Positions 27,980 through 35,361 of a stretch of DNA of 64,000 nucleotides are shown here, piece after piece. The notes under the pieces were generated by a model. The model was given only the letters and a program-made list of their open reading frames with translations, did no database searches and was not told the origin of the DNA. The DNA comes from Candidatus Contendibacter sp. (GTDB lineage: Bacteria; Pseudomonadota; Gammaproteobacteria; Competibacterales; Competibacteraceae). Every line of letters begins with the position of its first letter. Positions within the stretch are counted from its first letter, which is position 1. The DNA lies in contig JARSSP010000024.1 of the NCBI GenBank assembly GCA_029624675.1, positions 1 through 64,000 on the forward strand, read 5' to 3'. A program made the translations under genes and the position numbers.

Positions 27980-29700
27980 ACAAGGTGGGCATTGCGATCG
28001 GCGCGGTCGCGCTGGTGGTCGGGGGATGGTTGGTCTGGCAATGGGGATTCTGCCGGTTCTACGTCGAGCCGGGCGCCATGGCTGTCGTCACCGCCAAGAC
28101 TGGCGCGGCGCTGCCGCCAGGGCAGATTCTGGCCCAGCCGGGGCAGAAGGGTATTCAGGAAGCAGTGCTCGGCGAAGGCCGGCATTTTCTCAATCCCTGG
28201 CTGTACGAACACAAGATCATGCCGCTGGTCACCATTCCCGCCGGCAAGGTGGGCGTGGTCACCTCCATGGTCGGCGCCGAGTTGCCGGCGGGCGAGTTTC
28301 TGGCGGAACCCGGCCAGAAGGGCATCTGGCGCCGGGTGCTGGGTCCTGGCAAGCACCGCCTGAATCCCTACGGCTACCGGATCGACATCGTGGACGCCGT
28401 CAGCATTCCGGTGGGCTACGTCGGCGTGGTGACCAGCCTGTCGGGCCGGCAGACCACGCCCGACGCCTTCGCCGGTCCGGGCGAAAAGGGCGTGCGCCAG
28501 GACATCCTGCAACCCGGTCTGTATTACGTGAACCCCAAGGAATTGCAAGTGGACTTGCTGGAAATCGGCGTCAATCAGGTGTCGCTGCTCGGCAAGACCG
28601 GCGGCGAGGTGGTGACCAAGGCGCAGATGGCCTCGCGCAATGTGGCGATGGAGGGTTTGCAGAAGCGGGCGCTGGCCGAGCAGAAGGAAAAGCGGCTGGA
28701 TTATCTGGCGCAACAACGGGCGCAGGAACCGGCGGTGGAGCAGGGCAAGGTGGAAAGCAGCCTGCGCCGGGCGGCTCCGGCCAAGCCCGCCGTTCCCGCC
28801 ACGCCGACAGTCCCGGCGACATCCGTACCGCCGGATTCCAGCAATCTGCTGAGCCTGAATCAGTTCGTCGAATTTCCCTCCCGCGATGGCTTCGAGATCA
28901 GCCTGGACATGACGGTGGAATTCGAGTTCCTGCCGGAACACATCGCCTGGATTTATCAAAGCTACGGCGATTTACCGGCGGTGGTGGACAAGATCATCAT
29001 GCCGCAGATTCTGTCGGTGTCGCGGCTGAAGGGATCGGCGTACCGGGCCAAGGATTTCATCGTCGGCGAGGGGCGGGAAAAATTTCAGAACGACCTGACC
29101 GATGCGCTGGGCCGAACCATCGAGGAGAAGCGCATCGTCGTCCACGACGCTCTGATTCGCCACGTCAACGTGCCCATGCAGATTCTCGATCCGATCCAGC
29201 AGGCGAGCATCGCCGTCGAGCAGGATTTGACCAACAAGGAAAAGCAGAACACCGCCCGCAAGCAGGCGGAACTCAATACCGAACTGGGGCTGGTCGACCA
29301 ACGCCGTCAGCAGGTCGCCCAGGAAACCGAGAAGCTCAAGGCGGAAATTCAGGCCGACCAGGAAAAACAGGTGGCCCGACTTCGAGCGGAAGCCCAGCGG
29401 CAAGCCGCCGAAATCGACAAACAGACCGCGTTGGTCCGCGCCGACAAGACCCGGAAACTGGGTCAGGCGCAGGCCAATACCGTGGCTTGGGTGGAGGGGG
29501 AAAAGGCCAAGGGCTTCGAGCTGAAGGCGGCGGCGTTCGGCGATCCGGCGGCGTTGACCCTGTGGGAGTTCGCCCACAATCTGAACCCGGACGTGCGAGT
29601 CAACATCTTGTACGCCGGACCGGGCACGCTGTGGACGGATTTGGAGAAAGCGACCCTGGGCGAACTGGGCGGGGCGGCGGTGCTGAAACAGGGCCGCTAG
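27976..29700 (+). CDS. SPFH/band-7 domain protein with N-terminal repeats (2)
   Basis: 574 residues. Membrane span about 6-24. Three clear repeats of about 57 residues follow, each with (V/I)xxGxxxVVTxxxG, then GQKGI or GEKGV and NPxxY/NPK (about 33-200). A charged, Pro-rich linker lies at 255-290. The band-7 domain (about 295-430) has FEISLDMTVEFEFLPEH and KDFIVGEGREKFQNDLTDALG. A coiled coil (about 415-520) and a short globular tail end the protein. It is a paralogue of the preceding gene and is translationally coupled to it. The minus-strand region that follows holds a dead DGR gene, unrelated in sequence. Confidence 0.8.
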   Translation: MNKVGIAIGAVALVVGGWLVWQWGFCRFYVEPGAMAVVTAKTGAALPPGQILAQPGQKGIQEAVLGEGRHFLNPWLYEHKIMPLVTIPAGKVGVVTSMVGAELPAGEFLAEPGQKGIWRRVLGPGKHRLNPYGYRIDIVDAVSIPVGYVGVVTSLSGRQTTPDAFAGPGEKGVRQDILQPGLYYVNPKELQVDLLEIGVNQVSLLGKTGGEVVTKAQMASRNVAMEGLQKRALAEQKEKRLDYLAQQRAQEPAVEQGKVESSLRRAAPAKPAVPATPTVPATSVPPDSSNLLSLNQFVEFPSRDGFEISLDMTVEFEFLPEHIAWIYQSYGDLPAVVDKIIMPQILSVSRLKGSAYRAKDFIVGEGREKFQNDLTDALGRTIEEKRIVVHDALIRHVNVPMQILDPIQQASIAVEQDLTNKEKQNTARKQAELNTELGLVDQRRQQVAQETEKLKAEIQADQEKQVARLRAEAQRQAAEIDKQTALVRADKTRKLGQAQANTVAWVEGEKAKGFELKAAAFGDPAALTLWEFAHNLNPDVRVNILYAGPGTLWTDLEKATLGELGGAAVLKQGR

Positions 29701-29733
29701 CGTGGGACGTGTTGACTGTTTTCACTGGTGGCA

Positions 29734-29966
29734 TCATCGACTCCCGATCCGCGCCGAACCCGAGCAGCACGCCGCCCGCTTTTCCCGGCTGTAGGCGGCT
29801 TCGACCAAGGATTCCAATAACCGCAACAGACCGTTTTCCAGTCGTTCGCCCAGGGTGAACCGCCGGGCGCGGGGAACAAATCCAGTTGCGGAATCAGCCA
29901 AGCCAGCAGTTCATGGCAGGCTTGCACCGCCCGGGGCGCCGCATCACGCGCATTTTCATCGGCCAT
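29734..29966 (-). pseudogene. avd: Avd (DGR accessory four-helix-bundle protein), frameshifted and truncated
   Basis: From ATG at 29966 (GGGGGGAG upstream) the frame reads MADENARDAAPRAVQACHE, then LLAWLIPQLDLFP, the start of the DGR accessory variability determinant. At the G-run 29871-29874 (C-run on the coding strand) one base is missing. Moving to the other frame restores RARRFTLGERLEN and GLLRLLESLVEAAYSREKRA, the family's LGERLE and AAYS signatures. Only about 10 unrelated residues follow before a TGA at 29736-29734, so the last helix is gone. Avd binds the reverse transcriptase and RNA in DGRs. This copy is dead. It lies directly 3' of the FGE variable gene, the standard DGR arrangement. 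Confidence 0.75.
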
Positions 29967-30005
29967 CTGTGGATAACTCCCCCCAAAAAATCGCGCGGAA
30001 AAGAA

Positions 30006-30020
30006 GCGCGCTTCGCGCGC
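30006..30020 (-). repeat. DGR-like hairpin downstream of the variable gene
   Basis: On the coding strand GCGCGC-GAA-GCGCGC forms a perfect 6-bp stem with a GAA triloop, 32 bases past the FGE stop codon. DGRs such as that of phage BPP-1 use a hairpin with a GNA-type loop just after the variable repeat to improve target recognition. It may also act as a terminator or simply be a chance GC palindrome. Confidence 0.5.
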
Positions 30021-30051
30021 ATAAAAGGGAAAAAGAAAAAAGATCAAAGGG

Positions 30052-32430
30052 TTACAATGTCCTGGCGAGACGGAACCCGGCGTTGTCGTTCCCAGTGCGC
30101 GGGATGTACAAGTTGCGAGCGGCCGACCGCAACCACTCCGGTCCGCTGCCCCACGAGCCGCCCCGCAGCACCCGGGAACCATCTGTATCTTTTTCAGCGC
30201 ATTTTAACTCCGGGCCGTCGTAGTCTTTGGCATACTGTGAGCAGGTCCATTCCCACACGTTCCCCATCGTGCCATAGAGTTTCCACGGGTTGGGCTGGAG
30301 CGAATCCACCGGTAGGGTCTTTTGGCGGTAGACGCCCGTTTTCGCCCCGCAGTCCGGCGAGCCATAGCCATAGTTCCCATCGTAATTGGCTTGGTCGGTG
30401 GTCACGCAGCGGCCCGTCCAGAACGGCGTGGTCATCCCCGCTCGCGCCGCGTACTCCCATTCCGCTTCCGTCGGCAGGCGGTATTGCTTACCCGTTTGCT
30501 GGGAGAGCCATTCAGCGTAGGCCATGGCGTCATTCCAATTCACATTGATGACTGGCCGCCGGTCCCGGCCCCAGCCTCTGTCGTCACTGGGTTTCTCCCG
30601 CCCCGTCGCCGCGCAAAATCGATCATATTCCTCAAACGTCACTTCGTATTGGCCCATGGCAAAACTGGCAACCCGCACGCCGTGCTGACGCTCGTCGGAG
30701 TTACGCTCCGGCTCGTTCGCGGGCGAACCCATCTGGAACTCCCCCCCTGGAATCACCACCATCGCCGGCCCCCGCGTCCCATCGCTCAGCCGGTCCCGAA
30801 ACACTTCGAACGCCGGGTGCTCGGGCGCCGCCGGTTGCAGCGTGATCGCCACTTCCCGCGTCCCCGCCGCCAGCGTGTGCCAGGCCCGGTAGGTCTGATA
30901 GCCGGGGGCGCTCACCTGGAGGTCGAAGTCCCCCGGCGCCAGTTCGATCCCGTCCCGGTAGGCGGGGCCGATGTTCATGATTCGGATTTGCGCGCTCGCC
31001 GGCGTCGCTCGTACCGTCAAATAGGTGCGCGGTTCCGCCGGCGGCGTGACCACCACCGGCGCGGGCGGCGGGGCCGGTTCGGGTCGAGGCGCGGGCGGCG
31101 GGTGTTGCCCTTCCTTCCACACCGCGTAGGCTCCCGCGCCTAGTGCGGCTCCCACAATCAGCACGAGCAGCCAGGCGCTCCCCCCTTTCAAAAAGGGGGG
31201 CCGGGGGGGATTTTTGGCTCCCTCGTCCGTGCGAAATCCCCCCTCACCCCCCTTTTTCAAAGGGGGGGATGGCGGTGGCGATGCGGGCGCGGGTTTGGGC
31301 GGCGGCACGGGCGAGGGGGCGACCGGCGCGGGCGACCGAGCAGCGCCGCGCCGCCTCAGCGCCGGCACCGTCGGCGGCGTCCGCACGCTCGCGTCTTGCG
31401 GCCGCCAGTTCGCGTCGCGCGCGATTTTCCACTCGCCCGCCAGACTGGCGGCCAGATCGTCTTCGCCCAGCAGGCGATCCAGTAACTCGATCAGCGCTCC
31501 GTGCGGTCGCTCGGTCGGCGCGGGACGCTCCCATCCCCGGTCCCACCCTTGCAGGCTGTCGAGCAATTGCCGCCCCTGGTCGCGCCGCTTTTCCGTCCAG
31601 CCCCAGTTGCCGTCTTCGGGCAGGCAGCGCTTTTCCACTTCCCTCAAAACCTGTCCCAGCACGAACCCCAGGCTGTACAGGTCCACCCGCCAGTCCAGCT
31701 TGCGCATCAGATCCAAGTCTGGCGCGGGGGGTGAATGTTTCGTCCCCAGCGCGGCCAGCAATTGCTCGGATTGGTAGCGAAACGCGGATCGCCCGATCGG
31801 CAGCGGATTGTCCTCGTCCAGCGGCAGGCGTTTTTCCCACAGGCTAAACGCGAAGTCGATCAGCTTCAGTTCGTCCCATTGCAGCCGGATCCGGTCGGGA
31901 TAGCCGTCTCCGGCCGTGCCTAAACTTTGCGTCGGCAGGCAGAAGTTATCCGCCTTCAGGTCCACATGCACGAATCCCAGGGCATGCATTTCGTCCAGCG
32001 CCGCCAGCAGCCACCGCCCCAGCCCGAACCAGTGCCCGCACTCCATGAACGGGTGCGCCAGCCGGTGCCCGTCCCGCGCCACCGGCACTTGCTGCCACTG
32101 GTCTCCGTCCGGCCCCGCGTCCCACGTCTCCAGTTGCTGCCCTTCCGGGCCGAGATCCCGGATGCCGCGATACTGTTGCACATGGCCTAGCCGCCGGCTC
32201 TTCAACTCGTTGAGCAGCGTGAATTCCCGGTGGGTCCAGAAGCTCAGGTCGATGTCTCCATAGCGCAGGTATTGCTTGCGGAAATACCGCGCACTCCCCT
32301 CCGCGCACCGCCACACCTTCACGTGCGGCTCGTCTTTCACCAGCCGCCCTCCCGTCCCGAACATCAGGTCCAGGTGGTCGGCGAACGCGCGCGAAGCGGG
32401 AGTCGCGCTCGGACTCAGGGGGGTGTCCAT
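30052..32430 (-). CDS. Kinase-like + TM + PEGA-like + FGE-sulfatase (C-type-lectin-like) fusion; probable DGR target
   Basis: 792 residues from the ATG at 32430, which has AGG 5-6 bases ahead and overlaps the end of the PP2C gene by 16 bases. Order: kinase-like domain (about 20-300; catalytic loop HVDLKADN at 155-162, DFA at 192-194; no clear glycine loop), Pro/Lys-rich linker with an inserted palindromic repeat (about 388-417), TM 419-437, PEGA-like domain (about 468-532), FGE domain (555-792; GGEFQMGS, YEVTFEEYDRF, LPTEAEWEYAARAG, MGNVWEW, VLRGGSWG). The kinase is inside the cell and FGE outside. The last about 40 residues look DGR-diversified. It pairs with the paralogous kinase at 40892-42682. 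Confidence 0.85.
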   Translation of the reverse strand: MDTPLSPSATPASRAFADHLDLMFGTGGRLVKDEPHVKVWRCAEGSARYFRKQYLRYGDIDLSFWTHREFTLLNELKSRRLGHVQQYRGIRDLGPEGQQLETWDAGPDGDQWQQVPVARDGHRLAHPFMECGHWFGLGRWLLAALDEMHALGFVHVDLKADNFCLPTQSLGTAGDGYPDRIRLQWDELKLIDFAFSLWEKRLPLDEDNPLPIGRSAFRYQSEQLLAALGTKHSPPAPDLDLMRKLDWRVDLYSLGFVLGQVLREVEKRCLPEDGNWGWTEKRRDQGRQLLDSLQGWDRGWERPAPTERPHGALIELLDRLLGEDDLAASLAGEWKIARDANWRPQDASVRTPPTVPALRRRGAARSPAPVAPSPVPPPKPAPASPPPSPPLKKGGEGGFRTDEGAKNPPRPPFLKGGSAWLLVLIVGAALGAGAYAVWKEGQHPPPAPRPEPAPPPAPVVVTPPAEPRTYLTVRATPASAQIRIMNIGPAYRDGIELAPGDFDLQVSAPGYQTYRAWHTLAAGTREVAITLQPAAPEHPAFEVFRDRLSDGTRGPAMVVIPGGEFQMGSPANEPERNSDERQHGVRVASFAMGQYEVTFEEYDRFCAATGREKPSDDRGWGRDRRPVINVNWNDAMAYAEWLSQQTGKQYRLPTEAEWEYAARAGMTTPFWTGRCVTTDQANYDGNYGYGSPDCGAKTGVYRQKTLPVDSLQPNPWKLYGTMGNVWEWTCSQYAKDYDGPELKCAEKDTDGSRVLRGGSWGSGPEWLRSAARNLYIPRTGNDNAGFRLARTL
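30055..30190 (-). other. Predicted DGR variable repeat (VR) at the 3' end of the FGE gene
   Basis: The last about 45 codons encode GSRVLRGGSWG, then a variable stretch (SGPEWLRSAARNLYIPRTGNDN), then AGFRLARTL. In DGR-targeted FGE proteins this position carries many AAC/AAT codons in the template and substitutions only at template adenines in the variable copy. Here the positions that are normally Asn (after W760, around A771 and N773-G780) carry mixed codons (GGC, AGC, TTG, TAC, ATC, CGC, ACT), as expected after mutagenesis. The template repeat is not in the window, so the A-specific signature cannot be tested. Confidence 0.55.
31180..31268. repeat. Palindromic G/C-run repeat inserted in frame
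   Basis: Two arms, CCCCCCTTTCAAAAAGGGGG at 31180-31199 and the inverted CCCCCCTTTTTCAAAGGGGG at 31249-31268, flank a 49-base centre that itself contains GGGGGGATTT and AAATCCCCCC. This kind of palindromic element is widespread in intergenic regions of several proteobacteria and cyanobacteria. Here it lies inside the kinase-FGE gene and is read as PLKKGGEGGF ... PPRPPFLKGG, adding about 30 residues to the linker just before the membrane span. Confidence 0.8.
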
Positions 32431-33638
32431 CTTGACCTGTTCTCCCAATGGCGGTTGGAGTTCGAACGATGACCCGACGGTGATGGCGTTGCGGGCGGCA
32501 ATTTCGAAACCGGCGGCGGTACTCGTCCAAGGGGCGGCATTTCCACCGGCATCGGGAGGGGTAGTCCAGCCGGCAGCGTTTCCACCGGCCAATGCGGGAG
32601 CGGTGACTCCGGCACGGGTATTTCCCCAGCCGGCGGCGTTTCCACCGGCCAATGCGGGAGGGACGACTCCGGCACGCTCGGACGCGGTTTCGGGGCCTTG
32701 GCGGGCGCCGAAGGCCGCGCCTGGGTTGGCGTTTCGTCCCGTACCGGCGCGCGGTCGAAATGACCGAGGCCAGCCCCGGCGAACAGCGCGACGATCGCCA
32801 GCGCCCAGACCGCATCGCCCAACCCGAACCAGCGATGCCGCTGCGCGGCGACCACCGTCGCGTCGTCGGTCCCGCCGTTGGCGTGAGCGGCGGCGGCGAG
32901 CTTGCGGCAGCGGGTGTTCAGGGAGCCCGCGCCGCGCAAGATTTCCGCCATCTGCTCGGCGGGAACCATCTTGTGAACGCCGTCCGAGCAAAGCAACAGG
33001 ATTTCGCCGCAGCGCAAGGCCGCTACAACGCGGTTGGCCTCCTCCACGGCGCCGTTGCCCACCATCCGGGCCGGATCGTCGGCCTCGGCGTTGGGCGGGG
33101 GCGTTTCGTTCAGATGGCCGTAGGTGTCGTCGCGGGTGAGAAGCCGCGGCTCGCCGCGCCCGCGCAGCCGGTAGGCGCGGCAATCGCCGGCCCAGGTGAT
33201 CCGCCAGCGTCGCCAGCCCCATTGCGGCAGCGCGGCCACGAAAGTCGAAGCGCCGGGGCGGTCGGTATAGCGGGCGATCTCGGCGGCCACCGCGTCGTCG
33301 GCGTCGAACAGCCATTGACGCAGGCGGGCGGGCCGCGCCAGGAGGGCGGGCGTCAGTTGCCGGATGCGCTCGATCAGCGCCTGGCTGGCCACCCGTCCCC
33401 GCGCTCCCCCGCCGACGCCATCCGCCACCGCCAGCCGCGACGGCGCCGGCAGCGCCGGGATAAAGCTGTCCTCGTTCTCCTCGTGATAGCTGCCGGGCAA
33501 ACTGGCGGCCCCAAACTCGATACCGCCGCGCCACCAGGGGCGGGGTGGCTCCGCCGCTCTCACCATGATCGGCGTTATTGGCGCGTTGGGCGATGCGGCG
33601 ACGGGCTCTCGAACGGCACTGAGAACGGGGGTGTTCAT
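32415..33638 (-). CDS. PP2C-family Ser/Thr phosphatase with membrane anchor and proline-rich tail
   Basis: 407 residues from the ATG at 33638 (GGAG 9 bases upstream; overlaps the FHA stop, ATGA). The phosphatase spans about 38-270 with the metal-binding motifs NEDSF, VADGVGG, LLCSDGVHKM and GGTDDATVV all present, so it should be active. A membrane span (AVWALAIVALFAGAGLG) lies near 280-297. About 110 residues follow, rich in Pro, with repeats of LPHWPVETPPAG that come from a 60-bp tandem DNA repeat. Phosphatase inside and Pro-rich tail outside mirrors actinobacterial PstP. It is the natural reverser of the two kinases in this operon. Confidence 0.9.
   Translation of the reverse strand: MNTPVLSAVREPVAASPNAPITPIMVRAAEPPRPWWRGGIEFGAASLPGSYHEENEDSFIPALPAPSRLAVADGVGGGARGRVASQALIERIRQLTPALLARPARLRQWLFDADDAVAAEIARYTDRPGASTFVAALPQWGWRRWRITWAGDCRAYRLRGRGEPRLLTRDDTYGHLNETPPPNAEADDPARMVGNGAVEEANRVVAALRCGEILLLCSDGVHKMVPAEQMAEILRGAGSLNTRCRKLAAAAHANGGTDDATVVAAQRHRWFGLGDAVWALAIVALFAGAGLGHFDRAPVRDETPTQARPSAPAKAPKPRPSVPESSLPHWPVETPPAGEIPVPESPLPHWPVETLPAGLPLPMPVEMPPLGRVPPPVSKLPPATPSPSGHRSNSNRHWENRSRWTPP
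32574..32693 (-). repeat. 60-bp tandem repeat in the phosphatase tail
   Basis: TCCACCGGCCAATGCGGGAG recurs exactly 60 bases apart at 32581 and 32641, with flanking similarity, and a degraded third unit near 32535. It encodes the repeated ESSLPHWPVET-type segments of the extracytoplasmic tail. Confidence 0.85.
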
Positions 33639-35026
33639 CGCGCTCGCTCCGTGCCGGCGGCGCGCTGTAAAATCAATCGGCACACGGGTTCGCCCTCCAG
33701 CGGATTTTCCACCAAAACGAGCGCCTCGCCCCAGCGCCAGATCGCCTCGTCGCCTTTTTTCATCGGCTTGCCCGCGAGGCTGGCGTCGTTTCTTCCCAGC
33801 ACCCGCACGCGCAGCCCGCCCTCCTCAAATTTCCGAACTTCCAGATGGTCGCCGGAAACCGATGCGTGCTCGTCGGCAATCGGTACGGGATGCCGGGGCG
33901 AGCGCCCCACCTTGAACGGTAACCCGTCAACGCCGACCGGGATGGTTCGGGTTCCCTTCACATCCTCGATCCGGATGACAGCGACCGGATGGCCACCCGT
34001 TGGGTGGATGTTTCCGGAAGCGACCGGCGTGCGCGGAGTCGCCGCCCCCGCGCCGACGTTGATCGGCGTTCCCCGCCGGCCACCGCTCCCCGGCACGATC
34101 AGCTTCGGATAATCGGCCCGCGAATCGTTGTTCAGTTCGGCCGCAAAGAGGAGTTCGGCGCCGGGCGTCAGCTCCACCGGCTCGGCCGGCCTGCCGCCGG
34201 ATCGGCCCGGCGAAATCCAGTCGCGTTGCCCCGGCCGGCGAACTCGGCTGCCGTTGGTGGACCCGGCGTCCTGATACCACCAGCGGGCCTCGTGATCCAG
34301 CCAGAGCCAGCCATGCGCGCCGCTGGTGTAGTTCCCATCCACGGCGATGTCGGCGGCATCGCCGTCTTTGCCCAGCACCAGCTTTTGCCCCGGAAAAGGC
34401 AGCGACTTGAGAGGGATCGGGTTGTCGCCCCTGGCGTCGTGCAAGCGCCAGCCTTTGATGCCCGCGACATCGCCGCTCGGCGCGGGGAGGGCAACACCCT
34501 CCCAATCGAACGCGACCATGCAGTCGTCGTCCTGGGTGGCGGCCGGGCCGATCAGTTCTTCGAGCAGCGGATCCTTGGCGGGTGATTGACCGCCACCCTC
34601 ATATTTCGGGGATATGCCGACCTCCGAAAGATCGAAGCAATGGCCCGGTATTTTCGGCAAGATTTCGCGCCGGATCGTCCCCGCGATAGCGTCGGACTGG
34701 ATGTATTTGAAAAGCTCTTGCAACACCTCCTTGGTCGCTTCGTTAAGCGGGCGAATCTCGATCCGCGACATCTTGCAGCCAAAGCGCGGATCCATGGCTT
34801 TAAGCCCTTTGATCTTTTCTTGATGAAGGCCCGCGAGCGCTTTGTGCAGCGCCTCCACAACCGCGGTGAACTGGTGAAAATGACCAAATCCACCGCCGGA
34901 CGAGCCGCCGCCGCCGGCCGCCGACGTCGGTGGAGCCGCTGGGGCCGATGGCGTTCTTCTGCCGCTGGCCGGGTCTCGTTCGCGCCGCGCCCCGAGCGAG
35001 ACGGCGATGACTGTTATGATGCCCAT
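33635..35026 (-). CDS. Protein with two FHA domains
   Basis: 463 residues. A Gly/Ser/Ala-rich N-terminus is followed by a helical segment (about 50-150). The first FHA (about 213-270) has LVLGKDGD, TSGAHGWLWL and DAGSTNGSRV. A second FHA-like domain (about 368-425) has FKVGRSPRHP, ASVSGDHLEV and NDASLAGKPM. FHA domains bind phosphothreonine, so this is the reader of the kinase signal and an analogue of FhaA/FhaB or T6SS Fha. The gene overlaps the PP2C start and begins 6 bases after the small upstream gene. Confidence 0.85.
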   Translation of the reverse strand: MGIITVIAVSLGARRERDPASGRRTPSAPAAPPTSAAGGGGSSGGGFGHFHQFTAVVEALHKALAGLHQEKIKGLKAMDPRFGCKMSRIEIRPLNEATKEVLQELFKYIQSDAIAGTIRREILPKIPGHCFDLSEVGISPKYEGGGQSPAKDPLLEELIGPAATQDDDCMVAFDWEGVALPAPSGDVAGIKGWRLHDARGDNPIPLKSLPFPGQKLVLGKDGDAADIAVDGNYTSGAHGWLWLDHEARWWYQDAGSTNGSRVRRPGQRDWISPGRSGGRPAEPVELTPGAELLFAAELNNDSRADYPKLIVPGSGGRRGTPINVGAGAATPRTPVASGNIHPTGGHPVAVIRIEDVKGTRTIPVGVDGLPFKVGRSPRHPVPIADEHASVSGDHLEVRKFEEGGLRVRVLGRNDASLAGKPMKKGDEAIWRWGEALVLVENPLEGEPVCRLILQRAAGTERAR

Positions 35027-35032
35027 GCTTCA

Positions 35033-35332
35033 TCACCTCCAGCAGAAAAATTCAACCCGGTGGGGACCGCTGTCGTGCAGGCCCTCCAGCTTAATGTCGA
35101 GCGCGAAATCCGCCTTCACCTTTCGGCGAAAGTTATCGAACTGGGGCTGTAGCGTCTTTCCCCGCGCTTTGGCTTCGTTGAGCAGCGCCCGCGACAGGTT
35201 GAGGCGGACTTCCATGCGCCGGGCGCTACCCGCCAGCGCCGCCTGGTGCTGTATCCAGTCGCGGATGTCGATCAACACTCCCGGCCAAGGCTGGCCGAAT
35301 TCGCCGCTCATCGTCAATTTGTCGTTTGGCAT
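35033..35332 (-). CDS. Small protein of unknown function between the PBP-like and FHA genes
   Basis: 99 residues from the ATG at 35332, which has GGGGAGG 11 bases ahead. A GTG at 35365 that overlaps the PBP-like stop (GTGA) would add 11 residues and cannot be excluded. No family is recognised. The sequence is soluble and mixed alpha/beta (GVLIDIRDWIQHQAALAGSA, MEVRLNLSRALLNEAKARG). A position inside a tightly packed operon argues that it is a real gene that works with its neighbours. Confidence 0.65.
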   Translation of the reverse strand: MPNDKLTMSGEFGQPWPGVLIDIRDWIQHQAALAGSARRMEVRLNLSRALLNEAKARGKTLQPQFDNFRRKVKADFALDIKLEGLHDSGPHRVEFFCWR

Positions 35333-35361
35333 TGCCGAATGATCCTCCCCTATGGCATCGA

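Noticed and set aside
29700..30052. A complete DGR with reverse transcriptase and template repeat
   Set aside because: No reverse transcriptase motif (YxDD) and no second copy of the FGE 3' end was found in the window.
29855..30548. Plus-strand frames across the DGR region
   Set aside because: The minus-strand Avd remnant and FGE motifs account for this stretch.
32431..33534. Longer kinase-FGE protein starting near 33534
   Set aside because: The extra frame is an Arg/Ala-rich shadow of the PP2C gene; ATG 32430 has a ribosome site and starts just before the kinase homology.
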